A stretch of 64,000 nt of DNA from Antedon bifida (taxonomy: Eukaryota > Echinodermata > Crinoidea > Comatulida > Antedonidae): positions 22,601,665-22,665,664 of the forward strand of contig OY727100.1 of NCBI GenBank assembly GCA_963402885.1. Direction: 5' to 3'. The notes beneath the pieces are model-generated. The model was not told the origin of the DNA. It saw only the letters and a list, made by a program, of their open reading frames with translations, and searched no databases. A program made the translations under genes and the position numbers. Positions 58,401-64,000 of the stretch are shown in pieces (position 1 is the stretch's first letter; every line of letters begins with the position of its first letter).

Positions 58401-60119
58401 GTACACTACAACATAGTTTAATGAAAACAACATAGTGCAAATACTATACTCAAATACTGCCTAACCAATTTTCCATTGGGGATAACTGCAATTAAATCAA
58501 CTATCTGCAATTCTTGAATGTTAAATGCTACATTGCGTCCATCTCAATTAATGGAACTCGATCATCAATTTTCTTACATAGGGCACAAGTCAAGTAACTC
58601 AAACATATCTTTAAATATGTGGGTTGAATATTTAGAACTATGGCACCATCCTTAAGTACACAGTTAGGTGCATTAAAATATAGCACTGTACCATGCTATG
58701 AGGTACTTATTGTAGGGATATTTACATTAACACTAAAAGTTCAGTTACAACGCAAACAAAATTCTTAGAATCATTAAATATTTTATAAACACTACAATAA
58801 TAGGATGTGGTTGACTGGGTTTGTAATGGAGGAGTATAAACACACCAATTGACTTATTTACATTTAACAACTATTTCTAGCACTAGTTTATACTTTAAAC
58901 ATTTTACATTTCTAGTTTAGGGATTTGAGAACAATATTCAGGAAACTCTGCAGTGTTTTGACATTGACCTATGACCTTAAACCACACAAATACTAAGAAA
59001 CCAGGAGGGACAACTGCACCTGTTTAAGAGCCTCCTTTAGCACTTTCTGAATGCTAGATTTTACTTTCCGGAAATCTTATGTGGTTTAACTTGGATTAAT
59101 TAGAATTCAGTTTTAACTGTCACCACTAACTGTGATAAAATTTAAGTCATCATTAATATAAATATAGGTAAAAGTTTTCTCCTGAAGCAGATTTTTCCAG
59201 CAAGATTTTCTGGACTAAAATTAAAAATGGTGTTAGAAATAAATAAAATAAACACTTTTCTACTGTAGCACTAGTAGTGTTAGGCCTCACCATTACAAAC
59301 ATAGACAAAGAGCAATCAATGGCTATATTTTTTTAATCAGAGACAAAGTACAATATTATTTGCCGTTTTTGTATTTGGGTAGATTTAGTTACATATATCA
59401 ATAAAATTTGGTATTTTGCCAGGATTGATTTCTATATTGGGAAAACACTGGATAGTATACAGTAAACTGTAGTATGAAAACAAGTGGTAGAGTATTTGGT
59501 GTTGTAGAACTTACACCACTGTTTTCCAAAACAATAAAACATTGAATATATCATTTTAGAACGTTCTCTTAGTAGCACCTGTGAATTAATTAAAATACTG
59601 ACCAATCAGAGGCTTGCTGAACACCTTGGTTACCAGTTGATGCTAAAGCCTTCTCACTGAAATAAAAAATAAACATTTATCGTTACTTCGTTGGTAGTTA
59701 TAAAGTGTATTCACAAAAACCTTAGCAAATACAATTTCTGTTCAAATAATATTAAAATGAGGAAGTACAAATTTGAAATATGAATTTAATTGGTTTTCCA
59801 GAAATCTGAATTTGGAAAGAATTTAACTTTTTGGACCCCAGGAAAAATCTTTGGAATGTTTCCAGTTTCATAGAGTCCAGCATTGGTAGAGTTTAAAATA
59901 ACATTCAAAACACAAATGTATTTTTTTCTAGTAGAAACAAAATGGAAGAATTTGTAAGACATAGAAGCAGCACCTGAATGTACTTGTCACACAATGCACT
60001 TACACTCTGTGTTTTGGGAAGCCCATACTCATTAGCAACTCAAGGTTATTGGTACTGGACTTAATGGTGCTTGACCGAAGAAGTGGAGCATGTTTCTTGT
60101 CTGTTGTTGATTCAGTCAT
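49491..60119 (-). CDS. UBASH3: UBASH3 (TULA/Sts) protein: UBA, 2H phosphoesterase, SH3, histidine phosphatase
   Basis: Thirteen coding exons (minus): 60119-60004, 59656-59603, 58208-58022, 55435-55237, 54620-54451, 54012-53807, 53351-53204, 52552-52435, 52051-51929, 51483-51391, 50839-50591, 50144-50038, 49625-49491; phases agree, 634 aa (human UBASH3B 649). UBA about 26-66 ([20 protein letters not shown]); 2H domain with HVT (H111) and HLT (H197); SH3 about 243-310; Pro-rich linker with PEYEN; phosphatase 374-634 with RHAER (R378, H379, R382), FEW (E489) and VGHA (H562). Family members are Tyr phosphatases that bind ubiquitin and damp Syk/ZAP70-type signalling. All catalytic residues are present; RHGER of vertebrates is RHAER here. 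The MITE-rich introns are otherwise ordinary. Confidence 0.97.
50320..50527. mobile_element. Palindromic MITE copy 5
   Basis: AAAGCTCTGTCTACACTATC AAACTAGTTTGAC at the left; CACATAAAGTTTGATAGTGT ACACAGAGCG at the right; four to five CCCAAATATGGTAGTGATAT units inside. Lies in a UBASH3 intron, 64 bp from an exon. Confidence 0.92.
50840..51390. other. UBASH3 intron, nothing recognised
   Basis: A-rich and purine-rich stretches (50,920-51,010 and 51,140-51,200), no repeat ends, no exon. Confidence 0.4.
51590..51765. repeat. 19-bp minisatellite in a UBASH3 intron, about nine copies
   Basis: Units of AAGATGAGGTCACTTGCCC with minor variation (AAGATGTGGGCACTTGCTC once). AGGTCA, a nuclear-receptor half-site, recurs at a 19-bp spacing. 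Confidence 0.93.
52770..53035 (-). mobile_element. tRNA-like SINE, interrupted or composite
   Basis: The minus strand has a box-A-like GGCCAGTGGTGTAACGGCC (53,025-53,005) and, about 210 nt later, TATTGGACTAGCATGCTAAG followed by CATGGGTTCGATACCTGTC (box B, 52,785-52,770), which normally lie about 40 nt apart. The intervening sequence has opposing GGGTTTAGCCAGTG and CACTGGCTAAACCC-type words, so an element may have inserted into the head. Lies in a UBASH3 intron. Confidence 0.5.
53649..53731. mobile_element. Palindromic MITE copy 6, minimal 83-bp form
   Basis: Only the ends remain: CTCTGTCTACACTATCAAAG TGTGATGTGCCC joined to CACATCACATTTTTTTGTCA and TTTGATAGTGTAGACAGAG. The internal repeat is absent, leaving an almost pure hairpin. 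Confidence 0.9.
54050..54153. mobile_element. Palindromic MITE copy 7
   Basis: Degenerate left end (AACTCTATCAAACTATGTGA), one internal unit, and right end CATAAAGTTTGATAGTGCAG ATAGAGCTT. It is directly followed by copy 8, the two sharing CTTTAAAG at the join. Confidence 0.85.
54156..54287. mobile_element. Palindromic MITE copy 8
   Basis: AAGCTCTGTCTACACTATAA at the left, GTTTTATAGTGTAACAGAGC at the right, one CCCAAATATGGTAGTAATAT unit. Head-to-tail neighbour of copy 7 in a UBASH3 intron. Confidence 0.88.
54621..55236. other. UBASH3 intron, nothing recognised
   Basis: AT-rich intronic sequence. No exon, RNA gene or terminal repeat. Confidence 0.4.
55488..55620 (+). mobile_element. SINE body fragment, same family as 25,616-25,952
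   Basis: Shares CTCGGATAAGGACTATAAAC, TGTGCACTTTAAAGAACC and AGTAGGGGGTTACCCC with the minus strand of the 25.6-kb copy, without the tRNA-like head. It lies 52 bp upstream of a UBASH3 exon on the opposite strand. Confidence 0.82.
55858..56255. mobile_element. Palindromic MITE copy 9, with about fourteen internal 21-bp units
   Basis: Ends: AAGCTTTGTCTACACACTTT ATGTGAC and ACTAGTTTGATAGTGTAAAC AGAGCTTT. Between them ATCACTACCCTATTTGGGCA repeats with a 21-bp period about 14 times; nearly all units share CCCTATTT in place of the family's CCATATTT, so they spread within this copy. The 100-codon open frames on both strands are produced by the period. Confidence 0.93.
56256..57290. other. UBASH3 intron with short tandem duplication
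   Basis: 56,735-56,890 repeats TAAATTATACTATTGAATTT and AAAAAGGTGGGGGACTTATA two to three times. The rest is AT-rich with no recognised feature. Confidence 0.55.
57291..57425. repeat. 47-bp tandem repeat, about three copies
   Basis: TATTGATAAGAGGTAGTACA and TATTGATACTGTAGAGGTAG alternate three times. Confidence 0.85.
57555..57690 (-). mobile_element. Probable retroelement 3' end
   Basis: On the minus strand GTGTTCCCTCCTGTAAGTGG, TGAACCATGAGTTCACTATT GG and then (AAATA)n/(AAATGAAATA)n, the form of a LINE 3' UTR with a simple-repeat tail. No coding part is attached. Confidence 0.45.
57826..57999. mobile_element. CTGCAG-type MITE copy d
   Basis: Left AGTAGTACTGCAGTAACTAT; right TTTCTGCAGTAACTGCAGTA followed by CAAATGTTGCTCCCTG, so from the outside the right end begins CAGGGA, compatible with a hAT-type terminus. 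It ends 22 bp from the UBASH3 exon at 58,022. Confidence 0.8.
58209..59602. other. UBASH3 intron, nothing recognised
   Basis: AT-rich. Short ORFs (for example 80 codons ending near 58,191) have no homology or splice context and are not called. Confidence 0.4.
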
Positions 60120-60405
60120 CTGCAAAAACAAATATCATAATATCAATATCATCATAATATCAATATATCATATACTTATAGATAGATAAGATATATTATC
60201 TACAATATAAAAGGCAGAGCAGGCTATGCCTATGCCTTAAATGCAGGCATGCTATCCATGGTTCTACTAGCTAGGTTCTACTAGCTAGGTTCTGCAAGAG
60301 TCTAGGGCCTAGCTAGGCCCTAACCTACTTTTCAAATTTATAGCATGGTACTTGATAGGCTCTAGACTAGGCCTATAATATTATTATGTACTTCCGCAAA
60401 CTTAC

Positions 60406-60485
60406 AATGGTTGCTGACTTTACAATACGCTCTCCTCCGCTCGTGGTGTTCTCCTTCTCCTCCTCCTGTCAACTTCAACTCACCC
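60406..60485 (-). other. UBASH3 5' UTR exon (approximate upstream edge)
   Basis: On the minus strand, GAGCGTATTGTAAAGTCAGC AACCATT precedes a consensus donor GTAAGT (edge 60,406), and the first coding exon opens with a TTTTTGCAG acceptor directly before its ATG. The segment contains a stop in frame, so it is untranslated. The upper edge is a guess. Confidence 0.55.
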
Positions 60486-60489
60486 CACC

Positions 60490-60900
60490 CGGCCCCCAAA
60501 AACCTGTCGCCAATTATTCTACCTCGTCGACAAAGTAAATAAACATGCAAAAATATTCACAGAACGTTCCTTTTTCAATGAATTTACCAAGGAATGACCT
60601 TAACAAATACTTTACGTTCTGTAAAACGAGAGCCGAACTTTTTGAGTAAAAGAGGCGTGTGGTTTTCGTGTCAAATGTCGTTGTTTGACCTTGGCATCGT
60701 TTATTCACGCTTGATCGACCACACCCAATGATAAAAGTCAAAAGCAAGACGACGATGAATATTCAGCAGGTTATCTCTACAACCGGAAGTTTTAGTCGTA
60801 AACATTGGTGACGTCACATCTGTCAAACGTCGTTTCGTTGTTGATCTTGTGTGTGGCCAGCCAGCTGCATGTTTTTTTAGTGGATAAAGACAAAGGCATT
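60490..60900. promoter_or_regulatory. Probable bidirectional promoter with ETS and CRE sites
   Basis: Lies between the UBASH3 5' exon (minus) and the first exon of the plus-strand Cys/His-rich gene. It contains CCGGAAGT (60,783-60,790, ETS) and the palindrome TGACGTCA (60,809-60,816, CRE). It is less AT-rich than its surroundings. Divergent arrangement and motifs support promoter function; start sites are not visible. Confidence 0.55.
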
Positions 60901-60987
60901 TTTTGCGAGAAAGTAGAAGAAATAAATAATATATTTGCCTTTTATACGCTGAAGATGAAAACATTTAACAGAGTGTGGTATTCAAAT
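60900..60987 (+). other. 5' UTR exon of the Cys/His-rich gene (approximate upstream edge)
   Basis: Ends at the donor AAT/GTAAGT. An ATG at 60,955 opens a frame that would stop two codons after splicing to 61,315, making it a short upstream ORF of 13 codons rather than the main start. The left edge is not determined. Confidence 0.45.
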
Positions 60988-61319
60988 GTAAGTTTATAGT
61001 TTCTGTAAACATATTAAATAAGATGGTAAATTAATTAAGTAATAGTAGAGGAGAACCCACCACAAAAATACGAAATGAAAATTATTGATTGTGTTGTTGA
61101 AGAAAGGGAGCTGAGAGAGAGAGTTGCAGCGGAGAAGACGTCGATCTGCCACTTGTTACTTGCCTTGTTTTTGGTACCTTTCAACTTCAAGTGGGGCTAG
61201 GTTTGTAGGGTAGAAGAATTCAAATGGATGCTTTTTAAATAACGTAGAAAGATTTTACTATAATCATATGATTTAATTAGGAGGAATTATTTAAATTCAA
61301 CATTTTTTTTTCAGAAACT

Positions 61320-62848
61320 ATGAAAATGATAAAAAGTGAACATTTTGTGACAATTAGTCTTGACCTGAATGAATGTGAAATTTGTCACCAATGTACTGGA
61401 GAGGAACTGGTGACATGCAAGGAGTGTTTCCAACCCGTTCTAGAAGAAACAATCAAAGAGGGCTTCAATGAACTAGTTGGCGTTGTCCATCAAGAACAGC
61501 TAGGCCACGAAGCTTGCTTCTCAAAAGCTCACCAAGTTCTCAACCAGGGACTTAAAAGTAACCGCAAGTTATCAACAGACAGCGTAACATCTCAACTTAA
61601 GGGCCTTCTGGATGGAAAGTTTCAGCAAATTATAAAATATGCACGAAACGAAGGAAATTTAAGTGTCCCTCAACCTCTAATGGAAGTGAAGAGTACGCCA
61701 TGTTCTCGAACTAGTAGCCCGCTCAGAGTTTCTAACGCACGATTTGATCATGCTACTAAACGAAAATGCAATAGTGATGAAAATGTTGCCTTAAGACGAG
61801 GTAGAAATCCGGCCCTTGCGAAGGGATCTACAATTTATCGCGAGAAATATGAAGGAATAACGAACGATATAAGAAACGATAAATCAACAAAAGTTGAACA
61901 TGCAATAAATGATGAAAATGTGAAAATGGCCGATCAAAATAAAGTTAAAGAATCGTACTCACATGAACCTAAATTTGTCAAGACGAACCACAGTGCTAGC
62001 TCTTGCCATCATAGACAGTCTGGTAATGAATGTGCAACTGGATACACTATTGGAATTCCATCAGATAGGTTTGTTTATTTACCCTGCGAACATCAGTATG
62101 TGAGTGAAGGATGGACTGTTGATGACCTGGTGTGTGATGTTTGTGGCCATCATCATCATCATCATCCGCGAATAAACCAATCGGATTTACTTATAAGCAG
62201 CCAATCGGATTCAAGTACTGATACTGATTTTGATGATTTATTACCTGTTCTGAATTACGAAGCAAAAGGTTCAAAGGTCACCACCAAAGAAGATGAACAT
62301 AAAAAAGATAAACATTTTAAGATTTATACGGATGAAGAGTGTAAGATTAGTATAAATATAATTATTTTTTATTATATTATTATAAAACACCCGTATTTAT
62401 TATTTTAAAAAATGGAAATAACATTGCTCATGACTGTCAATTTAAAATTTAATCATCATCATCAAAATAAATCATAATTGAAGTATATTTGTGTACTGTT
62501 TGGTAGAGCTCTATCTACGCTATCAAACTTTATGTGAGAAAAAAATGTGATGTGCCCATATATGGACATGATGATGTCATATCATTACCATATTTGTGCA
62601 CATCACACTTTGTTTTGTCAAACTAGTTTGATAGTGTGGACAGAGCTTTATTAAACTACAGAAAGTAAACATATAAATGAATTCTGTCTTAGCGTACTGC
62701 TTTACTAACTAAATTACTTACTGAATGTAGTTCATGTAAAAGTCAAAATAAACAAAATGTATCTGTAAATTTATCTTTTTTTTAGTGAAACACTCAAGTC
62801 TGGAACAACTGTCTGACATATTGGAAACAATAAAGTTAAAGTGTACAG
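61320..62848 (+). CDS. Unrecognised Cys/His-rich protein, partial (3' end outside or not found)
   Basis: Exon 61,315-62,340 (ATG at 61,320) then 62,786-62,848, phase-consistent, about 361 codons before the next donor. The N-terminus has CEICHQCTGEELVTCKEC (Cys 19, 22, 25, 34, 37), a possible small zinc-binding unit. A Ser/Asn/Lys-rich, probably disordered middle (about 120-245) follows, then LPCEHQYVSEGWTVDDLVCD VCGHHHHHH (about 257-285), a second CxxC with a His run, and an acidic C-terminal part. No signal peptide or membrane segment. The donor after exon 2 is either a GC donor (G/GCAAGT) or GTAATG four bases on, at the edge of a MITE. I do not recognise the family; zinc binding is inferred only from Cys/His spacing. 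Confidence 0.75.
62505..62648. mobile_element. Palindromic MITE copy 10
   Basis: GAGCTCTATCTACGCTATCA at the left, TTTGATAGTGTGGACAGAGC at the right, one ATATCATTACCATATTTGTG unit. Lies in the intron between the two visible coding exons of the Cys/His-rich gene. Confidence 0.9.
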
Positions 62849-63356
62849 GCAAGTAATGTATTCTACTGAAGTTACTGCAGTAACTACATTTTGTTTATTA
62901 ACCGAAGTTAAGCAACGTTGGGCCTGGTTAGAGCTTGGATGGAAGACCATCTGGGAATATAGGGTGCATTTGAAATCAGCACTGCTGACTCTTATGGCAG
63001 CCCCTGCATCTAGTATCTGCCTGGCTTATGCCTTTCCTCTGGTCAAGGTGGGCACTGGGCGAGAGAAGCCCTTGATCAATGTTAGGACAAATCAAGGTGC
63101 TTTAAACAGTCCTGGCTTTGTTTGTATCAAACCTGTTAGTGGCGATAATTATCGCTGTTGGTTTCGATTGAATAAAATAATAATAAAATGAAAAATAAAA
63201 ACTTTAACCTGTTTATAAGAAATAATACAAATTGTGCAGTGACTGCCTTATAAACTCCTGCATTTTAAACAAAATCATATGAAAGTTAACAGTTAAAACA
63301 AATGTAGTTAACGGTACTGCAGTAACTGCAGTAGAATATATTTGACATGATCCCTA
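62846..63356. mobile_element. CTGCAG-type MITE copy e, with a 5S-derived SINE inside
   Basis: Left end CAGGCAAGTAATGTATTCTA then CTGAAGTTACTGCAGTAACT; right end GTACTGCAGTAACTGCAGTA then GAATATATTTGACATGATCC CT. The ends match the other copies, but the interior is replaced at 62,899-63,190 by a 5S-rRNA-like SINE. Confidence 0.82.
62899..63190 (+). mobile_element. 5S rRNA-derived SINE (SINE3 type), 5'-truncated
   Basis: ACCGAAGTTAAGCAACGTTG, GGCCTGGTTAGAGCTTGGAT and GACCATCTGGGAATATAGGG match the second half of eukaryotic 5S rRNA, which contains the internal control region, with few changes. The first roughly 48 nt of 5S are missing. A body of about 200 bp unrelated to 5S and an A-rich tail (AATAAAATAATAATAAAATG) follow. 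That architecture is SINE3; relation to Deu-domain SINEs is possible but not shown. Confidence 0.85.
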
Positions 63357-63600
63357 AATCCACTGGAATGTGTTTAGGAATGTAGAATGTTATCTGAAGA
63401 CCAAAATATAAACATTTAAGCAATTATATTATTCTGAAGAACATTAGCTATTGATTTTATGACTTTTGACAACCCGAATGTTTAAACAACAACTTCAGGG
63501 TAGTCTGATATCTGGAATATTTATTGATAATAACAATTGATATCTGAAGTGATGTCAACACCACATTCCAGTGACAGATGCTGACATCTTTGCATCATGT
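63357..63600. other. Intergenic or intronic, nothing recognised
   Basis: A CTTCAG acceptor-like site near 63,497 opens frames with immediate stops in the phases left by the upstream exon, so no further exon of the Cys/His-rich gene is called. Confidence 0.35.
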
Positions 63601-63734
63601 TAAGCTCTGTCTACACTATCAAACTAGTTTGAAAAAAAAAAAGATATGCCCAAATATGGTAGTAATATGCCCAAATATGGTAGTAATATGCCCAAATATG
63701 GTAGTTATAATGACATCATCATGTCCATATTTAT
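63601..63734. mobile_element. Palindromic MITE copy 11 (right end missing)
   Basis: AAGCTCTGTCTACACTATCA AACTAGTTTGA at the left and three CCCAAATATGGTAGTAATAT units; it stops at TCATGTCCATATTTATG where copy 12 begins, lacking its own right end. Confidence 0.88.
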
Positions 63735-63908
63735 GAGCTCTGTCTGCACTATCATACTAGTTTAACAAAAAAGTGTGATGTGCCCAAATATGTTAGTTAT
63801 ATGCCCAAATATGATGATAGTGATATGACATCATGTCCATACTGTATATGGGCACATCACATTTTGTTATCACATAAAGTTTGATACAGTAGTGTAGACA
63901 GAGCTTAA
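63735..63908. mobile_element. Palindromic MITE copy 12
   Basis: GAGCTCTGTCTGCACTATCA at the left; CACATAAAGTTTGATACAGT AGTGTAGACAGAGCTT at the right; two internal units. Directly abuts copy 11 in the same orientation. Confidence 0.9.
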
Positions 63909-64000
63909 CATTACAATATCCCCACCCCCAACCCCTGTGCACCCATTGCAATGCCTGCTCCCACATTTATTATAAGCAAATTGAAAGACAAAGTATGTTT

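Noticed and set aside
62899-62970. A functional 5S rRNA gene.
   Set aside because: The first half of 5S is missing and unrelated SINE body and A-rich tail follow.
1-64000. Endogenous retrovirus, LTR element or Polinton fossils.
   Set aside because: No long terminal direct repeats, primer-binding site, or gag, integrase, capsid or polymerase B-like frames were recognised; the only reverse-transcriptase sequence is the LINE fragment at 27.8-28.5 kb.

Overview
The window is animal nuclear DNA: AT-rich, with introns in every host gene and many short DNA transposons, SINEs, a LINE fragment and minisatellites. The recurring TAGGCCTA-type words, the gene complement and the repeat types suggest a marine deuterostome invertebrate, probably an echinoderm or relative; that placement is an impression only. 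No retrovirus, LTR element or Polinton was recognised.

Layout. 1-12,600 is repeat territory: a 1.6-kb TTAA-flanked DNA element (646-2273), a 42-bp minisatellite (2727-3045), and a 5.3-kb satellite of alternating palindromes (6100-11,415) bracketed by two direct copies of a tRNA-like SINE. 12,622-14,463 (-) is a four-exon gene for a 167-aa acidic coiled-coil protein I cannot name; a young hAT-like element with a perfect 8-bp target duplication separates its start from a small divergent ORF (15,396-15,662). 16,688-31,877 (-) is POLR2H (RPB8/RPABC3), a complete 151-aa subunit shared by RNA polymerases I, II and III, spread over 15 kb by three long, repeat-filled introns. 32,270-46,970 is a tandem duplication: two six-exon genes for secreted six-bladed YWTD propellers (34,147-37,242 and 41,463-44,552), each preceded by the same minisatellites, plus a third gene-less unit start. 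49,491-60,119 (-) is a complete UBASH3 (TULA/Sts) gene: UBA, 2H phosphoesterase, SH3 and histidine-phosphatase domains, 13 coding exons, 634 aa. It faces an unrecognised Cys/His-rich gene (61,320-62,848+) across a probable bidirectional promoter with ETS and CRE sites.

The most striking signal is in the YWTD pair. The paralogs differ by about 34 amino-acid replacements but only about 2 synonymous codons, while the introns between the same exons are almost unchanged (intron 4 is identical over 297 bp). Replacements cluster in the loops after each YWTD motif and around the Pro that opens each blade, which form the ligand-binding face in LDLR/LRP-type propellers. This looks like a rapidly diversifying secreted recognition family in a minisatellite-rich tandem array. 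Repeat biology is the second theme: a 12-copy palindromic MITE that seeds 21-bp minisatellites, a CTGCAG-ended MITE carrying a 5S rRNA-derived SINE, and MITEs abutting splice donors.
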